Below are positions 8,475-16,754 of a stretch of DNA of 64,000 bases, one piece after another. The notes beneath the pieces are model-generated. The model saw only the letters and a program-made list of their open reading frames with translations, was not told the origin of the DNA and did not search any database. Made by a program: the position numbers and the translations under genes. Positions within the stretch are counted from its first letter, which is position 1. Every line of letters starts with the position of its first letter. The DNA is from Opitutaceae bacterium TAV5 (lineage in GTDB: Bacteria; Verrucomicrobiota; Verrucomicrobiia; Opitutales; Opitutaceae), in NCBI GenBank assembly GCA_000242935.3, contig CP007053.1, positions 496,001-560,000 of the forward strand, read 5' to 3'.

Positions 8475-8594
8475 GAAGGCAGCAGCGTGGCCGCCTGTCG
8501 GCCCGGAATCAAGCGGAGGGATTGTGCGGCAACGCCAATCTCCCGCGGACGAATTCGGAGTTGAAAACCGCTCCGGTCCGGCGTGGATGTCCGG

Positions 8595-10022
8595 ATGCCC
8601 GGAACGCCCTCCTCCGCCATCGTCCCCCCCGACCGCAATGCGGACGGCACGCTCAGACGCGGCCTGAAAAATCGTCATATCCAGCTCATCGCCCTCGGCG
8701 GAGCCATCGGCACCGGCCTGTTTCTCGGCTCGGGCGGCGTCATCCAGCTCGCCGGCCCCGCCATGATCCTCGGCTATGCGATCGGCGGCATCATCGAGTT
8801 CCTGATCATGCGCCAGCTCGGCGAGATGATCGTGGAAGAACCGGTGGCCGGCTCGTTCAGCCACTTCGCCTACAAATACTGGAGCGGATTTGCCGGGTTC
8901 ATGTCGGGCTGGAACTACTGGGTGCTCTACGTGCTGGTCGGGATGACGGAGCTGACGGCGGTGGCCAAATACATCCACTACTGGGCGCCGGACATGCCGC
9001 AATGGATTCCGGTGCTGGTCTTCTTTGTCCTCATCAACGCCATCAATCTGGCCAACGTGAAGATCTTCGGCGAGGCCGAGTTCTGGTTCTCGATCATCAA
9101 GGTGCTGGCGGTGCTCGGCATGATCGCGTTTGGCGGCTGGCTGCTGCTCTCGGGCCGGGGCGGCGAGGAGGCCGCGGTATCCAACCTGTGGACACACGGG
9201 GGGTTCTTCGCGACGGACGCCCGCCACTTCGCCGTGGCGCTGGTCATCATCATGTTCTCGTTCGGCGGCCTGGAGCTCGTCGGCGTCAGCGCGGCGGAGA
9301 CGGCCGAACCGTACAGGACGATCCCCAGGGCCATCAACCAGGTGATGTTCCGCATCCTGATCTTTTACGTGGGCGCGATCGGCGTGATGCTCATGCTGAT
9401 GCCGTGGGATGTGATGGCCGAAAAGGTCGCCGCCGCCGGCAAGGCGGGGGACAGCTACGGAGCCAGTCCTTTCGTGCTGATTCTCAGCCAGCACGGTGTC
9501 GCCGGCGCCGCCCATCTGCTGAATTTTGTCATCCTCACGGCGGCGCTCTCGGTCTACAACAGCGGCGTCTATTGCAACAGCCGGATGCTTTACGGGCTCG
9601 CCCTGAAGGGCAATGCCCCGCGCGCCCTGCTCAAGGTGGACAGGCGTGGCGTGCCCGTGCTGGCGCTGGTGGCCTCGGCCCTGGCGACCGGCCTCGGCGT
9701 CATCATCAATTACACGGTTCCGGAAAAAGCGCTGGGCTATCTCCTCGCGCTGGTGGTGGCGGCCCTGGTGCTCAACTGGGCGCTGATCAGCATCACGCAC
9801 CTGTATTTTCGCCGGGCCAAAGACCGCGAGGCGCATGTGTCGCGGTTTCCCTCATGGGGAGCACCCTGGACCAATTACCTGTGCCTCGCCTTCGTGGCCT
9901 TCATCCTCGTGGTGATGGCCACGCTCGCGGACATGGCCGTGCAGGTGCTGCTGATTCCGCTCTGGCTCGGGCTGCTCTGGATCGGCTGGAAGATCCGGAC
10001 TAAAAACACCGCTGGCTGCTGA
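8595..10022 (+). CDS. aroP: AroP/PheP-like aromatic amino acid permease
   Basis: 475-residue APC-superfamily transporter with about 12 membrane spans. The N-terminal block RGLKNRHIQLIALGGAIGTG, followed by LFLGS, is nearly identical to enterobacterial AroP/PheP, and MRQLGEMIVEEPVAGSFSHF, YWVLYVLVGMTEL and TAALSVYNSGVYCNSRML also follow that subfamily. The substrate is therefore probably Phe/Tyr/Trp taken up by proton symport, though related AnsP/GabP/CycA permeases cannot be excluded. A GTG four codons upstream (8583) is an alternative start. It is divergent from pyrD and is followed 100 bases later by glnB on the same strand, an uncommon pairing. Confidence 0.85.
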   Translation: MPGTPSSAIVPPDRNADGTLRRGLKNRHIQLIALGGAIGTGLFLGSGGVIQLAGPAMILGYAIGGIIEFLIMRQLGEMIVEEPVAGSFSHFAYKYWSGFAGFMSGWNYWVLYVLVGMTELTAVAKYIHYWAPDMPQWIPVLVFFVLINAINLANVKIFGEAEFWFSIIKVLAVLGMIAFGGWLLLSGRGGEEAAVSNLWTHGGFFATDARHFAVALVIIMFSFGGLELVGVSAAETAEPYRTIPRAINQVMFRILIFYVGAIGVMLMLMPWDVMAEKVAAAGKAGDSYGASPFVLILSQHGVAGAAHLLNFVILTAALSVYNSGVYCNSRMLYGLALKGNAPRALLKVDRRGVPVLALVASALATGLGVIINYTVPEKALGYLLALVVAALVLNWALISITHLYFRRAKDREAHVSRFPSWGAPWTNYLCLAFVAFILVVMATLADMAVQVLLIPLWLGLLWIGWKIRTKNTAGC

Positions 10023-10107
10023 AAAATCCGCCCCGGAAACTTTTTCCGCCGGACCGCCCGAACAAAGCCACCAAACCGCTTGCCTTGCTCCGCAGGTCAG
10101 GCGATGA

Positions 10108-10461
<354 letters not shown>

Positions 10462-10562
10462 GTCCGGGGCAACGCGCATCGATCCCCGCGTGGCACCGGC
10501 CTTGTACCGGTCCGGCGGGTGGCCCGGCAAGAGATCATGCGCCGGACACCGGCGCTCCCGGT

Positions 10563-10613
10563 GCGCCAAAAAGGACGCCCCGCTCACGGTGAGCGGGGCG
10601 TCCTTTTTGGCGC
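10563..10613. terminator. Near-perfect 25-bp hairpin, bidirectional terminator
   Basis: A 25-base arm (GCGCCAAAAAGGACGCCCCG, then CTCAC) is followed after one base by its exact complement. The central CCCCGCTCAC stem is GC-rich, and both flanks read A5/T5, so transcripts from either side would have a GC stem followed by a U run. It sits between glnB (plus, ends 10461) and the convergent lipoprotein gene (minus, ends 10671), the expected place for a shared terminator. Confidence 0.88.
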
Positions 10614-10670
10614 TGCCCCCTGGTTCAGGGAGCAGTCGTCGAGTCTGTCGAAGGCCGGAGGGAAAATCCG

Positions 10671-11189
10671 TCATTCACCCTTGGCGGGAACGAATTCCAG
10701 ACGCAGCGCGTCAGGACCGGTGAAGACGAGGCGCTTTTTCTGGAACGCCACCTGGGTGGTCGCTTTCAGATCGGCGATATAAGCGGTTTCACGTTTGACC
10801 ACATCCGGGCTGCTGCCGGTGATGCGGGTGGCGGCGAGAGCCCGCCCCCAGTCGAGGCTGCCGTCTTCGGCCAGCGCTGCCGTGCCGAAATAGGCGTTTT
10901 CACCCGAAGAGCCGGTGACACGCCCCCCTTCCCCGAGACGCAGCGTGACCAAGGTCGGAAGATGGCTGGTGCCGTCGGCGGAAGTCCATGTGTCGAGATC
11001 CCAGTACGTGTTGGCAGCAGCCCTCAGTGCATCGGCCGAAGTTGTCGGGACCGAAGCCTTTGTCGCGGTCGCCTGCGGTGCCGAATCCTGTGACGCAGAA
11101 GTGGTCGCCGTTTGCTGACAACCGGTGAGTGCGAGAACAGCAGCAAACGCGACCGGTGCGAATGAGCGAGCAATGTTGGTTGGGTTCAT
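10671..11189 (-). CDS. META-domain lipoprotein
   Basis: 172-residue predicted lipoprotein. The hydrophobic leader ends in a lipobox, LALTGC, with Cys24 as the acylated residue. A Ser/Thr/Ala-rich linker is followed by a META domain (HslJ type): the TYWDLDTW start, a central GEGGRVTGSSGENAYFG loop, and the RETAYIADL...TTQVAF...LVFTG end. META proteins of the HslJ type are linked to envelope stress or novobiocin resistance in E. coli, but function is not general. It converges on glnB through the shared hairpin at 10563-10613. Confidence 0.75.
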   Translation of the reverse strand: MNPTNIARSFAPVAFAAVLALTGCQQTATTSASQDSAPQATATKASVPTTSADALRAAANTYWDLDTWTSADGTSHLPTLVTLRLGEGGRVTGSSGENAYFGTAALAEDGSLDWGRALAATRITGSSPDVVKRETAYIADLKATTQVAFQKKRLVFTGPDALRLEFVPAKGE

Positions 11190-11367
11190 ATGGAAAACAA
11201 TGGCGACAACCCGGAGGTGATCAAGAGACTTCCATCATACTTTTCCCATGAATAAATACATCTGTATGAGTAACCTGCTAGTAGAAGAGATTTGCAAATA
11301 GGGCTTCTCGCGGAACGGCCCTCCGGCGTTGTTGCCTTTCGGCCGAACCGGCGCACCGTCGCTGTGC

Positions 11368-11844
11368 ATGCAAGAAGCGCACGAGGTTCTCAAAGAGGTA
11401 CTAAAGCATACCAGCGCCAAACAGGTGGCCGCCGACCTGGGCGTGTCGCTTTCACTCGTTTACAAGTGGGCGGAGGTCCCCGCCGGCGCCTCTGCCGGCA
11501 GCGGGTCATTCAGCCCGCTGGAGCGCGTGGGCCAGCTCATCCGGTCCACCGGAGACGTCCGGATCGCCCGCTGGGTCTGCCAGCAGGCCGGAGGTTTTTT
11601 CATCCAGAACGCCGAAAGACGCCCCGTCCCGGAATTGCTCGCTCCCGCGACGAGCGGCATCGTCCAGGAATTCGCCGACATGCTGGCGCTCATCGCCGCC
11701 GCCTCGGCCGACCAGAAAGTCACGCCCGAGGAAGCCGCCTCCATCCGCAAACGGTGGGAGCAGCTCAAGAGCGCCACCGAGGGCTACGTGCGCGCGGCGG
11801 AGACCGGAACGTTTCATCCCGAAGAACCCGGCCCGACCGGCTGA
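11368..11844 (+). CDS. Small HTH protein, phage CII/CP76-like
   Basis: 158 residues. An N-terminal helix-turn-helix is visible in TSAKQVAADLGVSLSLVYKW (about residues 15-34). A helical C-terminal half (EFADMLALIAAASADQKVTP, then a Glu/Lys-rich helix) resembles the all-helical tail of phage CII-like CP76 regulators; this assignment is tentative. No phage genes are nearby, so it is probably a domesticated chromosomal regulator. The ATG at 11368 was chosen because the preceding 13 in-frame codons have no domain match. It stands alone, with the converging gene 11983-12435 downstream. Confidence 0.55.
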   Translation: MQEAHEVLKEVLKHTSAKQVAADLGVSLSLVYKWAEVPAGASAGSGSFSPLERVGQLIRSTGDVRIARWVCQQAGGFFIQNAERRPVPELLAPATSGIVQEFADMLALIAAASADQKVTPEEAASIRKRWEQLKSATEGYVRAAETGTFHPEEPGPTG

Positions 11845-11982
11845 CCCGCCCCCCCGCCGGATTCCGGAAGAACGTACGAAAGGGAGGACACCGGCAGTTG
11901 CAGGCGGCCTCTCCGGCCGGAGCTTCATCCGGCATCATGTGCCCGGTTTCCGGATACCCGGACCTGCCAGGGCGGCGGCGGC

Positions 11983-12435
11983 TCAGCCACGCAGGAACGA
12001 GCTTGGCAGCGTTGTCTTCGGAGCTTCCTTGCGCTGGCAAACCGCACAGAAGGCATCGATCTCCCGGCCGGCCACCCGCCGGATCGCCTCGCGGGCGATG
12101 GTGATTTCCTCCGTGCACCGGCCGGGTTCGAGGTGCGCCCAGCGGCCCCGCGGATCGAGCATGATCTCCATCAGGGCCGCCTCGCCCGTCACAAAATAGG
12201 CGATCAGGGGATTGAGCCCGCACGGGCACCGGGGCTGCCCGGACTCGCGCGCGGAATGCCGCGGCCCCGTCTGCAACTCCTGGAAAAACTGCTCCAGCGT
12301 CCAGTCCATGAGATGAACCAGCGCATCCGGCTCCGCCAGCGCCGACGACGGAGGCAACGCCCTCAACCTCACCTCCCACCGGACGCGCAAGTAGAGTCTA
12401 CGGGCCTTGAGCGCCCCGATGAGGGTATCGTGCAT
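11983..12435 (-). CDS. Hypothetical Cys-containing protein
   Basis: 150 residues, not recognised. It has five cysteines in the second half: CPCG at residues 70-73, C107 and CAVC at 130-133, a spacing that could bind zinc or an Fe-S cluster. There is no signal peptide or membrane segment. Between the Cys pairs the sequence is helical (VTGEAALMEIMLDPRGRW, then EEITIAREAIRRVAG). The frame is open with good codon use, and the ATG at 12435 lies in a clear intergenic gap, so it is probably a real gene. Function unknown. Confidence 0.55.
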   Translation of the reverse strand: MHDTLIGALKARRLYLRVRWEVRLRALPPSSALAEPDALVHLMDWTLEQFFQELQTGPRHSARESGQPRCPCGLNPLIAYFVTGEAALMEIMLDPRGRWAHLEPGRCTEEITIAREAIRRVAGREIDAFCAVCQRKEAPKTTLPSSFLRG

Positions 12436-12603
12436 GCCAGCAATGTGCCATATCCGGCGCTTCCCTGCCTCGCATCAGTTGGCGAGCCTTGCGCGGATTT
12501 TGGATCGATTGTCGTCCGATGATCGTTCCTTATCTGTGCGAAAACAAAAAACGCACAGTTGCAGCCAACCCCCGCGGAGAGTCAGCCTCGCCCTTCCGTT
12601 ACC

Positions 12604-12631
12604 ATGAAGTGATCTTCATCGGACCTATAAA
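12604..12631 (+). promoter_or_regulatory. Dyad and -10-like element upstream of the cbb3 cluster
   Basis: An inverted repeat ATGAAG-TGAT-CTTCAT occupies 12604-12619 and is followed by a TATAAA box at 12626-12631, 22 bases before the CcoS-like ATG at 12653. The dyad would lie around the -35 region of that promoter, where a regulator could block or aid RNA polymerase. It is not an FNR/ANR box (TTGAT-N4-ATCAA), although the 4-base spacer is alike. Tentative. Confidence 0.35.
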
Positions 12632-12652
12632 GTTTCCTTTTCTTCCAGACAC

Positions 12653-13057
12653 ATGGATATCATTCCTCTCACGCTGGTTATCAGCCTCTGCCTGACGATC
12701 ACCTTCATTGTCTTTTTCTGGCGTGAACAGTCGCGCCGGCGATTCACGAGCGCCGAGAGCGAGGCGCTCCTGCCTCTCGCCGACGAGGAACCGTCCAGCG
12801 CCGGTGTTACCCGTCGCCCTCGCGTGTCCGGCAGCGGCAGCCAGCCGGTGGTGATCGATATCGCCGCGGCGCGTGCCGCGCGTGCCTCCCGGCTGGCCGC
12901 GGAAGCCGGCGCCGGCGGCTCCCCGGCCCCGGAGGCTCGCTGCCATGCGCACGGCCATCACCCCGGCCCCTCCTCGCATGGCGAAAAACACGACTGCCAC
13001 GGCGACGGTTCCTGCCACTCCTGCGAACGCCGCAAAAGCCGCGCCCGTGCGTCCTGA
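12653..13057 (+). CDS. ccoS: CcoS-like cbb3 assembly protein with His/Cys tail
   Basis: 134 residues. The N-terminus MDIIPLTLVISLCLTITFIV continues into a single membrane helix and FFWREQSRRRF, like the small CcoS protein needed for cbb3 cofactor insertion. Unlike normal CcoS (about 50-60 residues) it has a long tail. After an Ala/Arg-rich region, residues 97-124 contain four Cys and eight His (RCHAHGHH, HGEKHDCHGDG, SCHSC), a probable metal-binding segment. Its position at the head of ccoNO-Q-P-G supports a role in oxidase assembly, perhaps copper capture for CuB; that role is inferred. No CcoI copper ATPase is in the window. Confidence 0.62.
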   Translation: MDIIPLTLVISLCLTITFIVFFWREQSRRRFTSAESEALLPLADEEPSSAGVTRRPRVSGSGSQPVVIDIAAARAARASRLAAEAGAGGSPAPEARCHAHGHHPGPSSHGEKHDCHGDGSCHSCERRKSRARAS

Positions 13058-13162
13058 TAAATCCCGCGCCTGAAACCGCAGCGTCCTCGCCGTCTCTCCG
13101 CCTTGCCTCCGACCTGACCAGACCCGCCCCGACCCTCCGCTACCGCATCTCACTTCACGACC

Positions 13163-15538
13163 ATGGCTGCACGCACCGTAACGCTCGAATACAACGACAA
13201 GATCGTCCGCCAGTTCATGCTGGCCGGCATCATCTGGGGAGCTGTCGGCATGCTTGCCGGCGTCCTCGTCGCCTCGCAGCTCAACTTCTGGCAGATGAAC
13301 GGGAAGTTTCTCGAGTGGATCACCTTTGGCGGTTTCAAGGCCGAGGGTATCCAGTACCTGACCTTCGGCCGCCTGCGTCCGCTGCACACCAATGCCGTCA
13401 TTTTCGCCTTTGTCGGCAACATGATGTTTGCCGGCATCTACTACTCCACGCAGCGCCTCGTGAAGGCGCGGCTTGCCAGCGACGTCCTCTCGGCGATCCA
13501 CATGTGGGGCTGGCAGCTCATCATCGTGGCGGCGGCCGTCACGCTCCCGATGGGTTTCACGCGCGGCAAGGAGTACGCCGAGCTCATCTGGCCGATCAAC
13601 ATCGGCGTCGTCTTCATCTGGGTCGTCTTCGCGGTGAATTTTTTCTGGACGCTCGCCCGCCGCAACGAGCCCAGCCTCTACGTCGCCATCTGGTTCTACA
13701 TCGCGACGATCATCACCGTGGCGATGCTCTACATCGTCAACCACCTCTCGTTGCCCACGTCGTTCCTGCACAGTTACCCGGTTTTCGGCGGCGTGCAGGA
13801 CGGGCTCGTGCAGTGGTGGTACGGGCACAACGCCGTGGCGTTCTTCCTCACCACGCCGATCCTCGGCATCATGTACTACTTCGTGCCGAAGGCGGCGGAG
13901 CGGCCGGTGTACAGCTACAAGCTTTCCGTCATCCATTTCTGGTCGCTCGTCTTCGTTTATATCTGGGCCGGCCCGCACCATCTGCTCAACACCGCGCTCC
14001 CCGGCTGGCTCCAGGCGCTCGGCATGACCTTTTCCCTCATGCTCTGGGCACCCTCCTGGGGCGGCATGCTCAACGGCCTGCTCACCCTGCGCGGCGCGTG
14101 GGACAAACTCCGCACCGATCCCGTCCTGAAGTTTTTCGCCGCCGGCGTCACCTTTTACGGCATGGCCACGTTTGAAGGGCCGCTTCTCTCGATCAAGTCG
14201 GTCAACGCCCTCGGCCACTACACCGACTGGATCATCGGCCACGTCCACGCCGGCGCCCTCGGCTGGAACGGCTTCATGGCCGCCGGCATGTTTTACTGGC
14301 TCGCCCCGCGCCTCTGGAACAAGCCCCTTCACTCGCAATCCCTCGCCAATCTCCATTTCTGGCTCGGGACGGTCGGCATCCTCCTCTACGTCGCCGCCAT
14401 GTGGACCAGCGGCATCACCCAAGGTCTGATGCTCAGCGCCACCACCGACAACGGCACGATCCTCGCCCACCCCAACTTTGTCGAGACACTCAACACGATC
14501 CGCCCCATGATGCTCTTCCGGCTCGTCGGCGGCGGCCTCTACCTTGTCGGCTGGGGCCTTCTCATCTACAATATCGGCCGCACCATCTGGCGCGCCGCTC
14601 CCGTCAACGGCACCATCCGGGTGTTTGTCGAGGACAAGCCTGCCGTCCGCCTCGGCGTGGGCGGCACGCTGCTCAATCCGCCCGTGCTCTTCTCCGTTCT
14701 CGGCGCGCTCTTCGCCTGCGTGTGGATGTTTGGCGGCGACCTCCTGAAGCTCGTCGGCCTCTTCGGCACCATCCTCTGTGTCATCCTCGCGTGGATGCAC
14801 TTCGAGACGCGCGGCGGCAAGTGGGCCGCGTGGTACGACAAGCTCCTCGTCCATGCCACGCCGTTCACCGTGCTCACCTTCCTCGCCGTCGCCGCCGGCG
14901 GCATGATCCAGATCGTGCCCACCGTCATCGCCAGCCGCGCGCAAAACGTCGAGGACCGCCTGCAAGTCCTGTACACCCCGCTCGAACTCGCCGGGCGCGA
15001 CATCTATGTGCGCGAAGGCTGCTACAACTGCCACTCGCAGATGATCCGCACGCTCGTGCCCGACATCATGCGCTACGGCCGCGCCGGCGTGAACGACGAC
15101 TACTCCCGCCTCGGCGAATCCATCTACGACCATCCCTACCAGTGGGGCTCCAAACGCACCGGTCCCGACCTCGCCCGGGTCGGCGGCAAATACACCGATG
15201 ACTGGCACTACAACCACATGCGGGACCCGCGCATGTCGCCCGGCTCCAACATGCCGGCCTACCCCTGGCTCTTCGACCAGGTCACCGACACCGCCGCGCT
15301 CCCGCGCAAGATCGACGTGCAGCGCCAGATCGGCGTGCCCTTCCCCGAATGGAGCGAAGAGGAGATCGCCGCGCAGGTCAAAAAGCAGGAAACCGAAGTG
15401 GCGGACCGCCTCAAGGCCAAGGGACTCTACACGCAGCCTGACCGCGAGATCGTGGCGCTCATCGCCTACCTCCAGAAACTCGGTACCTACGAAACCGTCA
15501 AACCCGCCGCGCCCGTCGCACCGTCCGTTATTCCGTAA
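13163..15538 (+). CDS. ccoNO: Fused cbb3 cytochrome oxidase subunits I and II (CcoN-CcoO)
   Basis: 791 residues. Residues 1 to about 540 are the catalytic CcoN subunit with about 12 membrane helices and its histidine ligands: RPLHTNAVIF (His75, low-spin heme), WWYGHNAVAFF and GPHHLLNTALP (CuB), and the YTDWIIGHVHAGALGWNG block (hemes b3 and b). A linker helix leads into a CcoO domain with one membrane anchor and a c-type heme site C620-Y-N-C-H624, followed by a distal Met-containing SPGSNMPAYPW. CcoN and CcoO are separate genes in proteobacteria; the fusion is known in some other phyla. The enzyme reduces O2 with high affinity, so it suits microoxic life. Confidence 0.96.
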   Translation: MAARTVTLEYNDKIVRQFMLAGIIWGAVGMLAGVLVASQLNFWQMNGKFLEWITFGGFKAEGIQYLTFGRLRPLHTNAVIFAFVGNMMFAGIYYSTQRLVKARLASDVLSAIHMWGWQLIIVAAAVTLPMGFTRGKEYAELIWPINIGVVFIWVVFAVNFFWTLARRNEPSLYVAIWFYIATIITVAMLYIVNHLSLPTSFLHSYPVFGGVQDGLVQWWYGHNAVAFFLTTPILGIMYYFVPKAAERPVYSYKLSVIHFWSLVFVYIWAGPHHLLNTALPGWLQALGMTFSLMLWAPSWGGMLNGLLTLRGAWDKLRTDPVLKFFAAGVTFYGMATFEGPLLSIKSVNALGHYTDWIIGHVHAGALGWNGFMAAGMFYWLAPRLWNKPLHSQSLANLHFWLGTVGILLYVAAMWTSGITQGLMLSATTDNGTILAHPNFVETLNTIRPMMLFRLVGGGLYLVGWGLLIYNIGRTIWRAAPVNGTIRVFVEDKPAVRLGVGGTLLNPPVLFSVLGALFACVWMFGGDLLKLVGLFGTILCVILAWMHFETRGGKWAAWYDKLLVHATPFTVLTFLAVAAGGMIQIVPTVIASRAQNVEDRLQVLYTPLELAGRDIYVREGCYNCHSQMIRTLVPDIMRYGRAGVNDDYSRLGESIYDHPYQWGSKRTGPDLARVGGKYTDDWHYNHMRDPRMSPGSNMPAYPWLFDQVTDTAALPRKIDVQRQIGVPFPEWSEEEIAAQVKKQETEVADRLKAKGLYTQPDREIVALIAYLQKLGTYETVKPAAPVAPSVIP

Positions 15539-15650
15539 CGCGCCTGCGGCGCGGAAAAGCCGCACCGCGCGAAGCGACATCCTCCTCTGCCAAACTGAAA
15601 CACTGAAATTCAAACCACCCGGAACACTCCGTCCGCACTCCGCATTTGTC

Positions 15651-15818
15651 ATGTTTCGCCGTCTTGTCATCGAAAACTGGATCAGCCTCCTCACGGTGAT
15701 CGCCTTCATCGTGGCGCTCTCGATCTACGTGCCCATCACCCTGCGCGCCCTGCGCATGACCCGCGCCAGGACCGACCACCTCGCCAACCTTCCGCTCGAT
15801 GACGACCAGACACCGTAG
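15651..15818 (+). CDS. ccoQ: CcoQ-like small cbb3 oxidase subunit
   Basis: 55 residues, too short for most gene callers. MFRRLVIENWISLLTVIAFI begins a single membrane helix ending about VPITLRALRM, then a short charged tail. Size, topology and position between CcoO and CcoP match CcoQ, which stabilises CcoP in the oxidase. The ATG at 15651 lies 112 bases after ccoNO. No enzyme motif is expected. The TAG stop abuts an inverted repeat (15818-15896). Confidence 0.7.
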   Translation: MFRRLVIENWISLLTVIAFIVALSIYVPITLRALRMTRARTDHLANLPLDDDQTP

Positions 15819-15896
15819 GGGCGTCGCTTGCCGACGCCCGCCACCCGCGTGCGGAGCCTCATGCTGCTGACGCGGGCGCCGGCGAGCGACGCCCCT
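15818..15896. repeat. Inverted repeat of GGGGCGTCGC type between ccoQ and ccoP
   Basis: The left arm GGGGCGTCGCTTGCCGACGC (15818-15837, continuing CCG) is complemented with two mismatches by the right arm at 15873-15896 (CGGGCGCCGGCGAGCGACGC, then CCC). About 33 bases separate the arms. It is a sister of the GGGGCGACG...CGTCGCCC motif found inside the GH35 gene at about 54530. Located inside the cco transcript, it could set the relative amounts of the two parts of the mRNA. Confidence 0.65.
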
Positions 15897-15938
15897 GCAA
15901 AGAAAACCGAACACCAGACGACCTTCGACCCATCCACC

Positions 15939-16550
15939 ATGAGCCACGACCACTCACCCGCCGCCTCCTCCGCCGCCACCGCCTCCTCCGCCGCTGCCGG
16001 GCCGCAGACCGAGCCGCCGCCGCCCGGCCAGCTCGACGGTCCTATCCGCCACCACGTCTACGATGGCATCGCCGAATACGACAAACGCCTCCCCAACTGG
16101 TGGCTGCTCACCTTCTACGGCGCCATCGCCTTCGCCATCATTTACTGGATGGCCACGCAGCATTTCAGCGATGTGACCGACGGCCAGCGGGCCATCACGG
16201 CCATGCAGCAGATCGAGGCCATCCGCCTCTCCTCCGGCTCGGCGCAGCTCGATGACGAAGCGCTCTGGAAAATGAGCCGCAACCCCGCCTTCGTCCAGGC
16301 CGGCGAGGCCATCTTCAAGGCCAACTGCGTCGCCTGCCACGGCGCCGATCTCAAGGGCGGCATCGGCGTCAACCTCGTCGACGACGAATGGCTCCACGGC
16401 GGCAAACCCACCGAAGTCGTCCACACCATCACCAACGGCGTGATCGAAAAAGGCATGCAGGCGTGGGGCCCCGTTCTCGGCCCGCAAAAAATCGCCGAAG
16501 CCGCCGCCTTCATCATGTCGCACCACCAGGAACCCGCGGCCGGAAACTGA
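15939..16550 (+). CDS. ccoP: cbb3 oxidase subunit III, monoheme CcoP
   Basis: 203 residues. An N-terminal Ala/Ser-rich segment leads to the CcoP N-domain (HHVYDGIAEYDKRLPNWWLL) and one membrane helix (about residues 50-66), then a single cytochrome c domain with C130-V-A-C-H134 followed by GADLKGGIGVNLVDDEWLHG and a GMQAWGPVLGP loop holding the axial Met. Proteobacterial CcoP has two CXXCH sites; only one is present here, and no other cysteine pair exists. Electron entry would therefore be shorter. The ATG at 15939 was chosen over an upstream frame start that lies in repeat sequence. Confidence 0.93.
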   Translation: MSHDHSPAASSAATASSAAAGPQTEPPPPGQLDGPIRHHVYDGIAEYDKRLPNWWLLTFYGAIAFAIIYWMATQHFSDVTDGQRAITAMQQIEAIRLSSGSAQLDDEALWKMSRNPAFVQAGEAIFKANCVACHGADLKGGIGVNLVDDEWLHGGKPTEVVHTITNGVIEKGMQAWGPVLGPQKIAEAAAFIMSHHQEPAAGN

Positions 16551-16560
16551 TCGGATTTTT

Positions 16561-16742
16561 GACCACGGATTACACGGATCGGCATGGATAAATTCCACGG
16601 AAGGAGGCCCACGAAACACACGAAAAGACACGAAAGCCAAACTATCCGGATTCCTCGTATTTTTTTCGTGTCTTTTCGTGTGTTTCGTGGGCATTCCCGA
16701 TTCCCGGTTTTATCCGTGTCCATCCATGTAATCCGTGGTTAA
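16561..16742. repeat. Nested double inverted repeat between ccoP and ccoG
   Basis: The outer arms are ACCACGGATTACACGGAT (from 16562) and ATCCATGTAATCCGTGGTT (ending 16740). Nested within them are perfect 28-bp inner arms, CCCACGAAACACACGAAAAG+ACACGAAA at 16608-16635 and its exact complement at 16664-16691, with a 28-base loop. The whole 180-base spacer is this element. Both arm sequences are of types known as abundant intergenic repeats in Verrucomicrobia and Planctomycetes. It looks like one repeat inserted into another. Confidence 0.85.
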
Positions 16743-16754
16743 AACCTCCTCGCC

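Noticed and set aside
12599-15709. A 1036-codon minus-strand open frame opposite ccoNO
   Set aside because: The translation is low-complexity (Glu/Asp/Gly/His-rich) with no domain; the opposite strand encodes a clear oxidase.
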